In this document: piece by piece, positions 47,769 through 61,870 of the stretch
Numbering within the stretch: position 1 is the first letter of the stretch
How the letters are laid out: each line of letters begins with the position of its first letter
Assembly (NCBI GenBank): GCA_003665825.1
Contig: QPFY01000016.1
Location: 372,001-436,000, forward strand
Direction of reading: 5' to 3'
Origin: Microbotryum silenes-acaulis
Taxonomy: Eukaryota; Basidiomycota; Microbotryomycetes; Microbotryales; Microbotryaceae
Length of the DNA: 64,000 nucleotides
Program-made: the position numbers and the translations under genes
The notes under the pieces: generated by a model
Told to the model about the DNA's origin: nothing
What the model saw: the letters and a program-made list of their open reading frames with translations, nothing else
Database searches by the model: none

Positions 47769-50700
47769 CTAATGGCCCGGGACCTCCTCGACCGAAGGCG
47801 TGACCGTACCGCTCGGAGAAAAGCCTTCTGACGCTGACTCGGGCCAAGGAAGCCACGCTTGACCCTGGCCCTCGAGATCGAGCGATTTGGAATCGCGCAT
47901 CTGGCGGAAGTTGATGGCGTCGTGGCCGTTGCTGTGCGCAAGAAGCAACCATATATCGATCAACATGCGGTAGAGGGAAAACACGCTTCCACCGAGAGTA
48001 AGCTCACGAGATGATCGGGATGATGGGCGGCTTTTGATGCCTCAACAGACCCCAGTTGATTGATGCGAACCACTTGGCCTGCTTGACCTCGCTCGCTCCA
48101 CTCTGACTGCCCAAACGCTTGTGTTCGTCTTTAAGCAGGCCCTTCTTGATGAAGCTTCGGCAGTGCGTCGTCGTGGCGGGGCTATCGGGGAAGACGACCT
48201 CGTTGCGAAGGATGTTGGAAAAGGTCGCGTGGCGGTTCGCGCCTTTGAAGGGCGTGTAGCCGAACAACTAAGAGCTCGTATATCAGCCCCTGATCCCCTG
48301 CAAAGCCTGATCCGGCGGCTGACTGTTGCCACTCACCATTTCGTAAGAGAGAACAGAAAGGCACCACCAGTCGACGGCCATGGAATGACCACACCCTTTG
48401 ATGACTTCGGGGGCGATGCTGTGAAATGGCGGCGGCAACAATCAGTGCCCGACTCTTATCGAGACAAGCAGACCATTCGAATGACTCACTACTCCTCTGT
48501 TCCCACGAAACTGTGCGCCCGCCAGGAGACATTCCACCAGATCAGCATATTCCCCGGTCTGTTATAACCCCAAGCTGGCGACTCACGAGTTGGTCCTGAA
48601 ATCGGCGACGCAGGCTTTAGTGTCGATCAAGGGAGCACCGTTTTGAGTATGTCGGATCCCAGCCGGGGTGACACTTCCAACATCGGATTGTTTGGAAAGA
48701 TCAAAGTCGGATAACATGATGTGGCCGCTCGAGTGCAGCAGGATGTCTGCAAGAAAAGAAGGATCAGCGTATGAAATGTCAAAGATGGCGCAGGTCGTAG
48801 TACGTACTCTCGGGCTTGAGATCCCGATAAATGAAGCCCATCAGATGAAGGTATTCGAGAGCGGCGACGACCTCGGCGGCATAAAACTTGGCGTCGTCCT
48901 CGGCAAGGCACTTGCCAGGTCGGGTCTGTAAAGCGCGGAAAAACTCTCCGCCTGAACAGTATTCCATGCCTGAGGAACGAAGCGAAGCATGAGCATCGGA
49001 GCAAGGACTCAACGTAGCTTCTGCGAAAGTGCGTACAGAGATAGAGGTAATCGTCCGACTGGAAAGAATGGTAGAGCGTGACGATAAAAGGGTGATTCGA
49101 GCCAGCGAGAATTTCCTGCGACAGTACGGTAAAGGGCTTTAAGTAAGTCCTCGGTTACCAAACCGCTTAAAAACCCGCTTTCCTTACCTGCTCGGCCAGC
49201 GCACGCTTGACCTTGTTCCTCTTGATCATCTCCTTCTTGCTCAAGACCTTCATCGCGAACAGCTTGTCGGTCTTCTTCTCCCGGACGAGGTACACCTTGC
49301 CGACGTCCCCTTTGCCCAATAGCTTGATCTTGTGGAAACTGCTGGGCCCGATCTCGGCACTTCGGTTGCGAATCGAAGAGGACGAATACGTCCGTCGGAA
49401 CGCGGCGCGAGGCGAACCGGGCGTGATCGAGGGGCTGGGTGAAGGTGGGGCCAGGAGGGCGGATGAAGACATGGAAGGCGAGGTTGCGATCGCGGGCGAA
49501 GAACGTGATCGAGTGGGGGACGGAGAGGGAGACGAGACGTGGAAGCTGTTGGAGAGGGCTGCTACACCGCCGTTCGACGAGGATCGGGCCGAGGAGGACG
49601 ACTTCGTCGCATCCGAGAGCGACGACTTTGATCGCTTGTCTCCGTTGCTCGATCCAGGCCCGGTGCTCAGCGACACGCCCGAGTCGTGCACGTCGCCGAC
49701 ACGGATGACGCCTGTCGGTAGTGGAGGTACCGGTGAGGTCGGCGAGAGGTAGTTGGGTTTCGAGGAGGAGAAAAGCGAGCCATTGAAGAGGGCTTTAGCG
49801 TTGGGGGCCGAAGCGACGCGCCGCAGGAAGCGAGCCGCCGACGAGCCAGAAGTAGGCGAAGTTTCACGCGTTGATGACTTCAGCGGTGGGGACGTCGAGG
49901 CCGTATGGGATCGCGACGACTTGGATGGGCGTGAGGTTTTGGCCGAGCGAGCGGAGGTGCCGTCCGAGCCCCTGATGATGGCCGGAGTCGAAGGCAACGA
50001 AGAGGATGGCGAGGACGAGGACACCAGCACGGATGACTGGGCTGCAGAAATTTGCTTTTGAGAGGTCGAGAGTCCGTTCTTGGACCGGGTTGATCCGCGC
50101 AGATTCTCCTTGCCGATCGGTGGGGTGCGGTTCAGCGACGACGAGGACGAGTTGGGGTGATCGTTCCTGAAGCTCGCACTCTTGCTGCTAGGTGCGGGCG
50201 AGTTGTCGTTCAGTGGGGTCGTGTCATAGTTGGCGTGGGTGGCTGTGCCCAAGCTGTTCTCCGGACCCGTGCCCGAACTCGTGCCGGCCGCTGCTGCTGC
50301 GGTGGTAGTGATGGTGGCGGCACGCGTCGAATGAACAAAGTAGCCGCTGTCTTCGGAAGTCTGCGGATGGCCGAGCGAGGACGACTTGAGCGGGGTCGTA
50401 GGGCCCGAGACCATCGAAAGCGTTGAGGTAGAACAGATCGCCTGGTGCTGCTGGTGGGGTGAGCCGGGCGAAGCTGGCGAGTCGAGTGGGTGGTGATCGT
50501 GGCCGGTGTTGCTGCCCTGAGCGCCGCCCGCGACGAGGAGGTGGTGCTGCTGGGGCGATTGGGGCGTGCTGCTGCTACCCGGCGCCGCACCACTCATCCC
50601 GGTCGAGATGGCCGACGGTTTCCGACTGAGCTTGTGTCGAAGCTTCTTCCACGACCCACCACTGGGCGTCGGAGAAGCAGGCGGAACAAAGTCGAACTCC

Positions 50701-50921
50701 CCGCCGGAATGATCACGACTCGGTGCGGGGTGGCCCTGTGTGGTCGGACCCTGTGCCACGCCCAGGCCCACCGCACCCGCACCCGCACCCGCCGGCGCCG
50801 CGCTGGGGCTCGAAGCGATCACTGACAAGTCGGAGCGAGCCATGGTCGTCGTCGTCGTCGTCGTCGTGGCTGAGCCCGGTCGGCGTTGCTGTAGATCAAT
50901 CGAGCTGGCCAGCTGCGCCAT
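47769..50921 (-). CDS. FPK1: AGC-family Ser/Thr kinase of the Fpk1/Kin82/NRC-2 type
   Basis: In yeast these kinases activate phospholipid flippases; in Neurospora NRC-2 governs growth and conidiation. Eight exons: 50921-49188, 49115-49037, 48969-48808, 48746-48587, 48510-48490, 48418-48337, 48267-48008, 47931-47769, giving 886 aa. About 530 N-terminal residues are Ser/Pro-rich with a Thr8 run. The kinase domain begins [38 protein letters not shown], then [37 protein letters not shown] (DFD for DFG, usual in this subfamily), [33 protein letters not shown] and [12 protein letters not shown]. The C-terminal extension [15 protein letters not shown] matches the family. The ATG at 50921 is used; the open frame above starts with TTG and a 5' UTR intron ending just before this ATG is possible. 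Confidence 0.93.
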
Positions 50922-51599
50922 CCTGCGAAAGCTTTTGAAACTCTGAGTCTGTTGTCGTCCCCAACAGCCAAGAAGCGAACAAGGGGCGTTTTTTGACAAG
51001 TCGTCTCCGTGCGACCCGAGTGTGCCTTGCTGATGCAAGAGTGGGTCGAGGCTCAAGCTCAAGAGAGGACCGGCACCGCGCCAGCTAGCTGCTGCAATTC
51101 CGGCGTCAATTTGGGCCCAATTTTAGTGCATCAAAGTGGCTTGTGATGTCCCACGACTTTGCTGCTATCCCCCCAATCTCCTCAAGCTCAGAAACAATAT
51201 GCCTCGTCGGTCCAGGAAGAACACACCACCCGAATTCTAGTGGCAATATATCTCGGAAGTCATCCCGGAAAACCACCAAGCGTGGCGCCGCCGGACTCGC
51301 AGAATTTCTACTCCAGATCTGGCAGTGACAAGTTTTCTGAAGGCCAAGCAAATGCTCCAGCTCAATTTTCAGCCTGTTTTCTCGATCACAAAATGGCATT
51401 GATCGCACATAGATGCATAGAACTACAACATCAGACATCTCCGATTAGCCCCTGTTGCTCCTAGCCTACTCCGCCAAGCACCGCACTGAAGAATATTAGC
51501 CAGCCCAAGTCCAAAAAGGATCCCGGACATCACCAAATCATCATATATCACACGTCGTCGCTCATCCGTGTGAACGGGACGAGCAAACTCCTCCTCATC
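50922..51599. other. Intergenic between DUF4211 stop and kinase start
   Basis: Holds the promoter and probably the 5' UTR (perhaps with an intron) of the kinase gene. No other gene is seen. Confidence 0.45.
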
Positions 51600-53131
51600 C
51601 TAGCCTGACGTAGCGAACAGTCTTGTCGCCGTTGCCAGTTCGTCCTGCATCGACTTGGCGAGCTATCGGTAGCAAACGAAGTTCAGTCAGCGATTCCTTG
51701 CCCACCCCACGCCTGAACCCAGAAAGAGCCACGCACTCACCCTAGTCGTGACCTTCTTTTCCTCCAACACCTGCACGCATCTCTCCGCTTCTCTCCCAAC
51801 TCTCCGTTCCCACTCATCCTTCCTACCTCTCTCTCCCCCCTCCCCCTCCCCTTCTTCAATCCCCTCCACCTCCCTCCTCACCTCCCTCAACTCATCCACT
51901 AACTCCTTCCTCACCGAATACGGTCTATGATGTAGCTCGTGATACGTCTGCGACCTCGAAGCGCAAAACTTGCCGAGATTAAAATCGAGCGTTTGGGAAG
52001 CATCGACGAGCAACTTGAGTGCCTTCTCGCTGTGGTTGTCATTTTCCAATGCAAGTTGGTGCACGAGTTGTTTCCGCGCTTTGCGGTTCAAGGGAGAGAG
52101 TGTTTTGTGGTCGTAGGCTTCACCTGAGAGTTCGGCACGGAAGATGGACGCGCGATGACGACCCATCACACAAGCATCGCAAGACGTCGCTCGTAGAGCA
52201 TCGTCAATCTCGTGCAGGATGAAGGTGGGGCGAATCTTGATCGCTGCGCTAAAAACGGGGGTCCATGCTGAGGACCCGAGAAGGGAGTTGAGGTGGTCGC
52301 GATAAATCTCGTGCACTTTGGTGTGCGCCTCGAACATCTCCTCGTCGGCGAGCCAATCGATCTCGGGGGCGATGATGGATCGTACAATCCATGACAGAAA
52401 GACCTTGTGAGTATATCAGGCTGGAGCGGGTCAGCTCGATCAAACAACAGACCCCACACGCCATCAAGGTGGACCCACCTTGAAATGATACATCGGACCC
52501 TGGGACTTGCCAAGCGTTCGGCGTCGAATGTCTTGCATGAGCGCTCGGTCCGTCTCACTTTGGTCGTCCTCGTCTTCGTCGACGATGAAGCCGGGGACAT
52601 CCGCATCCAGGTCCGTGGTCTGACCGTTCTGAGTAGAATCATCCTCGTCTTCGTTCGTGTCTTCGTCTTTATCTTGAGCGTCCTCCTCTTCGGAAGCTCC
52701 CAGGTAGGATCGTGCGGCATGGTGCGTCGACGCCGGCTCGTCATTGTCCGAGTCGACGACCCTGCGTTTTCGTCGCACATTCTCGTACCGTTTCTCTGTT
52801 GTCAATCCAACATTAGCGGTCAGCTAGGTGATCTCGAAAGCATCATCCTGGAGGACTCACGCTCTCGCTCCGCTCTCAATTTTGCAAATTTGCTGATCTT
52901 GTTCCTTCCTCTTCGTGCATCGTTCGGAAGCATCGTTTCTTCACCACTGAGCTCGAGATCGTCCTCGTCTTCCGAATTGGTCCCGTCGTCGTCTTGTTGC
53001 TGTGAGCCGCCGTTGTCGTCACCCTCCGATTCACTCTCAGAACCTGACGAAGTTTTCTTCGCTTTTTTCCTCTGTGGAGAGCCTCGACCATTCTTCTTCC
53101 CAGACGAAGACCGAACAGACTCGTCATCGTT

Positions 53132-53171
<40 letters not shown>

Positions 53172-54534
53172 ACGATAAACGCCTCATCACTTTCATTCTT
53201 ACTCTCTTCGTCATCGGACCGCTTCCTCTCCCTCTTCTTGGCCACCTCCTTGACGCTCTTGCGTTTAGAGGGTGTAGTCAAAGGAATCCGACGACGAGGC
53301 GGAGACCTGGTAGAAAGCACTTTCTGCTTCTTGGGTTGAGGGACCGAGGTGATGATGCGTCGATGACCCACAGACTCTTCACTGATCTCTGACGAGCTTG
53401 TTGACGCCCGGCGTTTGCGAGACGACGCCGTTGCCTTGGTTTGAGTACGACGAGCACTTCTGGTAGAAGATCGGGGCAAGACGTCCTCTTCCTCCGTTTC
53501 TGATTCAGTGCCGGACTCGGATTCGACGACCCTCTTCCTGCTTGACGACAACTGCGAACGAGCTTTGGGCGTAGGTCGATTCTTGAGCACCGCTTCCGAG
53601 CTTCCAGAAGAACTCTCGCTCGCTTCCTCGGCCTCAGAGTCAAAGAGGTACGCATCACGCTTGGATTGGGATCGTCTTGGATTGAGCCTCTCTTCTTCAT
53701 CGTCGTCGTCTTCTTCTTCCGGATCCTCGGTACCCGATCCCGAACTGGACAGCACCAAAGTCTCAAGCGGCGGACCCTTTTTGCTCGGCGAGGCCATGAC
53801 CGATCTCGGCGTTTTCGTGGGTGACGAAGCAATACTGGATCTCTTGGTCGGCGACGAGAAGCGAGAGTTGTCGACCCATACGCAGTCGAAGAGGGAAGTG
53901 CTTCGTGATCGTCCTCTGTTACCCTCCGCATCGAGGTCGGCTTTTCGGGGGGAGCTGGGTGGTCGTTGTGTCGTAGAAGGGAGACGTGTTGGATCCGACT
54001 GGTTATCGTCATCTCCGTCGTAGGGCGATTCGATGACTCGTTTCCGGCGTTGAGGACATGATCTTGACGGTGGAGTCTACTTCGAGCCGAGTCAGGAGAT
54101 GAGCCCCTGGATCCTCGTCGCTTCAACCATCCCCCCAAGTCATGACGTACCTTTGCCTTTCCCTTGCCCTTCTTCCGCGACCTCGCAGTATCTACCTCGC
54201 TGTTATTCGACTCCTCTCCACTCTGACGACCTTCCAAGAGCTTTGGCCCTTCATCGTCGCTCGCGAAAGAGGCAACGCTCTCTGCCGTTCTTGACGCCAC
54301 GAGATCCGTACCATCGACTAGACCCCTGGCATCACGATAAACGATACGGGAGGCAATCTGCCGCCCGGTCTGAGTCGAGGGATCGTTGGGGAAGCCCCAG
54401 ACGTCGAAAGAGCGTGAGGAGGAGGAGGATGGATTGCCCACGCGGTTGGGAGTGGTGGATAAGCTGGGGGCGCTGTAGGAGAGAGAGTGGTCGTCTTGGA
54501 TGTTGAGCTGCATTTGGCGAGATAGGCCTCCCAT
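51600..54534 (-). CDS. DUF4211-domain nuclear protein
   Basis: Fungal protein of unknown function with a C-terminal DUF4211 domain. Exons 54534-54151, 54076-52861, 52795-52479, 52403-51741 and 51662-51600 give 880 aa. The first ~640 residues are Ser/Glu/Asp/Lys-rich and disordered, with acidic runs (including ~13 Asp in a row near 53140-53170) and basic KKRKR-like clusters suggesting a nuclear location. The folded part starts near GPMYHFKVFLSWIVRSIIAP and contains EIDWLADEEMFEAHTKVH, TSCDACVMGRHRASIF and RAELSGEAYDHKTL, where the CxxC with GRHRAS is the recognisable DUF4211 hallmark and may bind a metal. The tail is a charged helix. The exon 2 acceptor (54077-54078) was chosen because the earlier possible one would meet a TAG. 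The domain assignment is good; no role can be given. Confidence 0.82.
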
Positions 54535-56119
<1,585 letters not shown>

Positions 56120-59100
56120 CTACTGCCCTCGCCCGCCCCTTGCTCCTCCCGCCCTCAACTTCATCCTCTCCTCCAGTACCGCCCTCCTCCTCTCCAGGCT
56201 TTCCATCCTCGTCCCGAGCTTCTGCATCCTCCATCTCCCACTGCTGATCATCTCCAAGACCATCCCCGTGAAGATCTCGATTGTCCTGCCCGCCCCTTCC
56301 TGATCGCTGAGTTTGGCTTTGAGCTTGGGGAGGCCAAAGAGTCGTTGCAGTGTCGTGTAGTGGGCGTCCTCGATCGTGTCACACCCGAGTGCGTCGCAGA
56401 GCACTCCCCTCGCCGCGATCCAGACGTTTCGCGAGTCAACGCAGTCGAAAAAGTAGTGGTCGGTGTCGTCCACCGGCGCTTTGCAGACGAGGCACGCGGG
56501 AGAAGTGTCGTGGTTTTGTTGGTGTTGCAGCTTGCGCGTCGGGGTGAAGCGGAGAATCAGCTTGAACCAAACTTCCCTCTCCCTCGCCGTCAGTGCCTTC
56601 GAGTTGACCGCCTTCCAGAAGCTCCTGAGATCGTCCGGCTGCGGTGGTCCCTTGAGCCCGAGCGTGTTGGTAAAGGCCTTCGCGTTCAGGACCCGGCGGA
56701 TGCGACGGATGGTGTAGGGTCGAGCCATGTTCAGCAGCTTGTACTGGCTCGCCTGTTGTGGAAGCACCGGGTCCGGAAGGCGCTGCTCCATTGCGAAGCG
56801 GGCCACGGGCTTGGGGAGGATCGCCTCGAGCGGTGCGCTGGTGCCGATCCGGGGAGGCACGTGGAGCCGTCCCGCCGCCACCGCCGCCGCCAAGGGCGTG
56901 TTCTTGTGTCGATCGACAGTGAACCGGTACCAGGCCGCGATTGCCAGTCGCTGCGGGAGCCCGCGTCGATCGTACTCGCTGTTGTCGCCGAGCACATCCG
57001 CCGGCGGCGTCCAGAGGTGAAACCCCCCACCCGCATACAACTCGCGCCGATAGAGATCCGCCACCTTCGGGTAGCCCTGGAGACGAAGGTAGTCAGGTAC
57101 ATGAACCGCGTCGATGGTCTGTCTCCCTCTGATGGGGGTGTGGAGGCTGCCGAGCAAGGTGGGAAGCGCGAGCAGGTTCGCGGTGGTCAAGGTCCTCGGG
57201 TTGACCTGCGCGTCGTGATGTTTCGGAACCTCCAGTGCTGCTCGCCATCGGGGATGGAAGTCGTTGGGGATGGGAGTGGATGGATGTGGCCAGAGATCGG
57301 TGGCCAGGTCGAGGTCGGGCTGAGCTCGCTGGAGTGCCGCGCGCGCAAGTCCTTGCCAGATCGCGCCGGAACCGCCGAGAAGAACGTCCCAGATCCGTGC
57401 CGCAACCGCGTCCACGACGTCCTGCATCCTGATCACCCCGAGTCCCCCCTTGAGCTTGGCTGTGAACACAATGTCTCTGCTGTAGCTGGTTCTGCCCTTG
57501 CCCCCACGGACGAAATCGACGAGCATGTCATCGAGCTTCTTGACGACTTCGGGCGGCGGGATGTCGGCTGCAAGGAAATGCAAGATCTTGGGAATGGCGT
57601 ACCGATTGACGTAAAAGGCACGGGTGTGGTGCGAGAGCCAGCGATGCTGGACCGCCTCCAGCGTCGCCTCGAGCCGTTCGATGAGATTCGCGTAGGCGAG
57701 TTCGGTGTCGCCGCTGGGGTCGAAGGGGAGGCCGATCCACTCGAGCGACTCGCCTGCGGCCTTGACGACGAGCGGGCGTTCCCCCGGGTCCCAGCGGCGT
57801 CCGATCGGTAGGACGACCGTCTTGTCCGTGTTGAGCCGGCCATTAGTTGCATGCCTCCAGTCGAGCGCCAGGTCATCGAGCAAGTTGAGTGACTCCAAGC
57901 CCGCGACGGCGACGACAACGTCATCGGCAAATGCAAGTGATGTAATGGCACGGCTCTGTGGGTACGGATGAAAGGCAGGGATTGCAAGATTCAGCGCGAT
58001 GTTTCGACGATGTAGAGCATCCAGGAACGGCTGAAACACGATGTCCCAGACCGACGACGACGCCCGGTCCCCTTGGCCGAGCCCACACGTCAGTCGCACC
58101 GGCGCCGTCAGGAAACCATTGATGATGTAGCGGGCCGAGGTCGAGTCACCCGAGTAGAGCATCCTCAGCACGCGAAGAAAGGTGGCAGGAGCGCCCAGAG
58201 CGTCGAAGATGGCAAAGATCCAGTCATGCTCGACGAGGTCGTAGGCGGATGATTGGTCAAGAGACAAGAGCGCGGCCATGGGGAACTCGGTCCTGCGCGC
58301 ACCAAGTTCCTCGATCAGGAGACGAAGGTGTAGTGCAGCGTCAGCCGATCGGCGGTCCTTGACGAATCCGTGCTGCTGCGGCGGGAGGAGATCGGGTAGA
58401 ATCTGGTTCGAACGGGCGACATAGACCTTGGTAAAGATCTTGTAATCGCACTCGCGCAGGGTGATCGGCCGGTACGACGAAAGTTCGGCGCGATCGGCGT
58501 TCTTCTTGTGTCGCTTGAAGATGAGGCGCACGAGTCCCTGGCCCTGCTTGGGAGAGAGTGAACCGCGCTCAATCATCGCGTTGTAAGCCTTGGTCAGCAG
58601 CTTGGCCCACGCCTCGGGTGCGGTGTGGTAGAGTTCGTAGGGCACGCCCGACGGGCCCGGCGATCGCCCCGGGTGCGTTGTCCCGATCGCGGCCACGACC
58701 TCGTCCTCGGTGATTGGTCGCTGGAGGAGGTCGATCTGCGGTTCCGAGAGTCGGCGCAGAAAGAGCGGATCTGAGCGCGGGTCGTCGCATGTCCGTGCCG
58801 CCCTGATCGGCACGAGGAATTCGTCCCGAAGTCGGTCGACGCGGTCCGGGTCACGAGGCTCGATGTGGTAGAGGCACTGGAAATGCGCCTGCGTGTGGTC
58901 AAGAGCGACATCAATGTCATGCGTTAGCTCTCCGTTGCTCAAGCGCAGTGCTGTGATCTTGGAGTCCGAGTTCCGCGCCGCGAGCTTGGCGTGGACCGGC
59001 CGCGACAGTCGTTCCTCGGAAGCGATCTCGGGGACGTGGGCTCGGATCCGGAGTAGGCGCGCGCGCTCCTCGACCGCCCGCTTGAGTTCCTCGAACGTCC

Positions 59101-60139
59101 TCGTCCATTCTGACGTTTCCGCCTCCCCCCATTCCGGTAACGCCTCCAGGTCCTGCACCCTCCACACCAAATACTCCATCCGTTCCGTCCGCTCCCGATG
59201 CAGCCTCCTCGCCATCTCCCCACCCCTGTCCCTGCACGCGTCCAGAACCTCCTCGAGCTCCCGCACCGGTTCCTCTCCGCTTGCCCCTTCCAGCCACCCT
59301 TCCATCATCCGCTGGAATTCCACCGTCTTGAAGGTTGTGGTATTAATTCGATGTAGTTGGTTAAATGTGGTAGGTAGGCTGAGCTGTGGGAGAGTCGCAT
59401 CAAGATCGTCTGAGAGAGCCAGCACAATCAAGACCGGTCGGTGATCGGAAAGATCCTTGGGATAGTCGTAGATCGTCGAGGCCTGGTCGAGTCTTTTTTG
59501 GTGTGTTCGTTGCAGGAGAAAGTAGTCAAGCCGGGAGAAGGAGTTGGGTCGCTTGCGATTGGGGTTAGGTCGAGTGAAAGATGGGGTGATGGGGTGCTTG
59601 TAGCGGATGCCGTCCGTGTAGGCCGAGTCGAGCTTGCCCATCAGGATCGGCCAGTGGTGGCCGCGCCGAGTTTGGTTCCGCCGATCGACTTCTGGGCGCG
59701 GACAGTCGTTGAGATCGCCGCTAAGGAGTCGGAGGTGGGATTTCTGTGTTTTGTGAAATAAAAGTTTGTCAAAGAATTTTGCTCGTTGTTTTGGTTCAAC
59801 GGGCGCATAGATGTTGTTCATTTCGAAAATTTTAGTGTCGCCCCGCAGACGAAAGGAGGTGACCAGGATCCGTCCGTCGAGTGCCGAGTGGGTGCGCAAG
59901 AGCTCAGCGTCGATCAGGGGGGAGTCAGCCGGAATCAGAGTCAGACAATGTTGGTTGATGAAGAGCTTGCCCTCGTACTCGTCCTTGATGAGTTGCCAGA
60001 GGTGCGGTCTGATGAAGTGCTCTTGTACGAGAATGGCCGATGCTTTGAAAGTGGATAGGTAGTCGTAAATGTCACGTCGGTTTTCCGGGACCCCCATGCC
60101 CCTTCTCACGTTCCAGGTGATGATGGTGTGCTTGACCAT
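56120..60139 (-). CDS. LINE ORF2: AP-endonuclease / reverse transcriptase
   Basis: Single uninterrupted frame of 1339 codons from ATG at 60139. Residues 1-240 are an exonuclease-endonuclease-phosphatase domain: [36 protein letters not shown] and LSDHRPVL supply the catalytic Asn, Glu, Asp/Asn and SDH. The reverse transcriptase spans about 470-790: [61 protein letters not shown] (first catalytic Asp, near 628), [16 protein letters not shown] and [10 protein letters not shown] (FADD box, near 735). Near 1216-1240, [18 protein letters not shown] is a zf-RVT-like cysteine/histidine motif. No stop or shift is seen. Start follows the ORF1 stop in a TAATG overlap, suggesting coupled reinitiation. 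Confidence 0.93.
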   Translation of the reverse strand: MVKHTIITWNVRRGMGVPENRRDIYDYLSTFKASAILVQEHFIRPHLWQLIKDEYEGKLFINQHCLTLIPADSPLIDAELLRTHSALDGRILVTSFRLRGDTKIFEMNNIYAPVEPKQRAKFFDKLLFHKTQKSHLRLLSGDLNDCPRPEVDRRNQTRRGHHWPILMGKLDSAYTDGIRYKHPITPSFTRPNPNRKRPNSFSRLDYFLLQRTHQKRLDQASTIYDYPKDLSDHRPVLIVLALSDDLDATLPQLSLPTTFNQLHRINTTTFKTVEFQRMMEGWLEGASGEEPVRELEEVLDACRDRGGEMARRLHRERTERMEYLVWRVQDLEALPEWGEAETSEWTRTFEELKRAVEERARLLRIRAHVPEIASEERLSRPVHAKLAARNSDSKITALRLSNGELTHDIDVALDHTQAHFQCLYHIEPRDPDRVDRLRDEFLVPIRAARTCDDPRSDPLFLRRLSEPQIDLLQRPITEDEVVAAIGTTHPGRSPGPSGVPYELYHTAPEAWAKLLTKAYNAMIERGSLSPKQGQGLVRLIFKRHKKNADRAELSSYRPITLRECDYKIFTKVYVARSNQILPDLLPPQQHGFVKDRRSADAALHLRLLIEELGARRTEFPMAALLSLDQSSAYDLVEHDWIFAIFDALGAPATFLRVLRMLYSGDSTSARYIINGFLTAPVRLTCGLGQGDRASSSVWDIVFQPFLDALHRRNIALNLAIPAFHPYPQSRAITSLAFADDVVVAVAGLESLNLLDDLALDWRHATNGRLNTDKTVVLPIGRRWDPGERPLVVKAAGESLEWIGLPFDPSGDTELAYANLIERLEATLEAVQHRWLSHHTRAFYVNRYAIPKILHFLAADIPPPEVVKKLDDMLVDFVRGGKGRTSYSRDIVFTAKLKGGLGVIRMQDVVDAVAARIWDVLLGGSGAIWQGLARAALQRAQPDLDLATDLWPHPSTPIPNDFHPRWRAALEVPKHHDAQVNPRTLTTANLLALPTLLGSLHTPIRGRQTIDAVHVPDYLRLQGYPKVADLYRRELYAGGGFHLWTPPADVLGDNSEYDRRGLPQRLAIAAWYRFTVDRHKNTPLAAAVAAGRLHVPPRIGTSAPLEAILPKPVARFAMEQRLPDPVLPQQASQYKLLNMARPYTIRRIRRVLNAKAFTNTLGLKGPPQPDDLRSFWKAVNSKALTAREREVWFKLILRFTPTRKLQHQQNHDTSPACLVCKAPVDDTDHYFFDCVDSRNVWIAARGVLCDALGCDTIEDAHYTTLQRLFGLPKLKAKLSDQEGAGRTIEIFTGMVLEMISSGRWRMQKLGTRMESLERRRAVLEERMKLRAGGARGGRGQ

Positions 60140-61236
60140 TATTGGGTAGTCGAAATGAAGGCGCTCTTGGCGGTGTTGTCTTCCTCAAAGAGGGGGAATT
60201 TGGGGAGAACGTCGTCCTCGGCTTCGTGATCCGACCATCTCTTTTCCTCAGCTACCCCCTTTCCTTTCCCTCGGTCCACCTTCGTCACACCAACCGGCAC
60301 CGCCGCCGCCGCCGACATCGACCTCGTCACTCTCCTACCGTCCAAACCTCCTGTTTTCGTTCCTCGATTTTTGGCCTGGATCACAACGCGCTTGGTGTCA
60401 GCAGGCTCGTCACTGGGGTCGCTGAGATCCGCCACTGTTTGCGACCTCTTCATCTTCTGCTTCTTGCTCTTGGCGGCGGTGCCACGAATGCTGATATAGC
60501 GGAGCTGGCCGTCCTCGGCATCCCACGTTGCAAAGTTGTGTCGCACGAGGGGCTCCTCGGCGTCGAGCTGGGCTTTGATCTTGGCCTCCTGCTGTTCCAA
60601 GAGGGCCCGTACCTGTCCTTCGGCGTAGGCGCGGTCCCACTCTCTGCCCTCGCGCAGAGACTTTGCCAATGTTGCCGGCGACAAGGGTGGTGTTGTCGAT
60701 TCCCGGAATGTCGACTCGCGGGAGACCGTCCTGATGGTGGCATTGTCGTCGTCAATGATCATGTCCTGTTCCGGCTCTTCTTCCACTTCCGTTGTCGTCC
60801 CTTCATCCACTTTCACCCCACCCGTTTCCTCCCTCATCCCCTCGTCCCCATCGATCCCGTCGTCCTCCAATTCCCTGCGATCGTCCGAGTTGTCGTCCTG
60901 TTTGTCGTCGCCGTCTTCGTCGTCGTCGTCATCGTCCTTGTCGTTGTCGTCCTTGTCGTCGTCCTCCTCGCCTTTGACCTTGATGACGTCCGCCCCGGCG
61001 CTAGCCTCCGAATCCATTTCCGAATCCTCGTCGTCCGCTTTAGCCCCCGCATCCACCTCTCCTTCTTCCTCCTGTCCCGCCTTCTCGTCCTCCTGTCCCG
61101 CCTCCTCATCCTCATCCTCATCCTCCTCCTCCTGTCCGCCCTCAACCTCGAGCCCCGCGAAACGGTTCCGCGATTCGAGCGTGTCGGTTCCGAGGGATCG
61201 GCCAGCGGCGACCGCCTTGGAAAAGGTATTGGTGTT

Positions 61237-61276
61237 GGTGGTGGTGGTGGTGGTGGTGGTGGTGGTGGTGGTGGTG
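61237..61276 (-). repeat. (ACC)n microsatellite within LINE ORF1
   Basis: On the plus strand a GGT repeat of about 13 units ending in GGGGG. One frame reads poly-Thr, another poly-Pro; the protein-like reading frame changes around here. Confidence 0.85.
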
Positions 61277-61850
61277 GGGGTGTTGGTGGTGTTGTCGGGG
61301 TTGTTGGCGTTGGCTTCTTCCTCCTCCCCAATCCGTCCTTCTCCGCTCCCACTCCTGCCCCTTCCCTCACTCCTTTCCTGACCAGTGCCTCGACCTCCTT
61401 GCGCTTCCTCTCCTGCACCACGGGGCACTTCTCCACGTGACCTACGAAATGGCAGCGCACGCAGGCCGCCTCCTTTTCGTAGTCGTGGCGAATGGCGGTG
61501 ACGTCAATTCCACGCGTGCACAAATCCATCCTCGAAGGTAGAATGTCCCTGAGGATGGTGGTGGTGGGTTGAAACAAGGTTGCGTCATCAAAGTGCACAA
61601 AGGCCGAGAAGTCACCGACCGTGTGCGCATAGGCGGTGGCGTTGTCGACCGCAATGACTCGGAGAACCTGTACGAGCTGGCACTGGTAGCCTTTGTTGCG
61701 CAGGTGTTGAACCACGGATTGAAAGGCGGTAAAGATCTCCTCCTTGGAAGGCATCCCAGAGACACCGACATTGATCCTCAACTCGACCATGTTGCGGTGG
61801 AAGTGGTGCGCTTTGGCGAAGCGAGCCTTGGCAGAGTGCCAGGTGAGCAC

Positions 61851-61870
61851 GGGGGGGGGGGGGGGGGGGG
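61851..61870 (-). repeat. Homopolymer run of 20 G (20 C on coding strand) within LINE ORF1
   Basis: Breaks ORF1: the upstream frame runs on into unrelated sequence after the run, while the family-like continuation is in another frame. Confidence 0.9.

Noticed and set aside
53100..53170. Possible microsatellite array (CATCGT repeats) as a separate repeat feature
   Set aside because: It encodes the poly-Asp stretch of the DUF4211 protein in frame and is explained by the coding sequence.
60142..61440. 432-codon plus-strand open frame rich in Val/Leu/Ser
   Set aside because: Antisense of the acidic, Asp/Glu-rich LINE ORF1 region; composition explains it.
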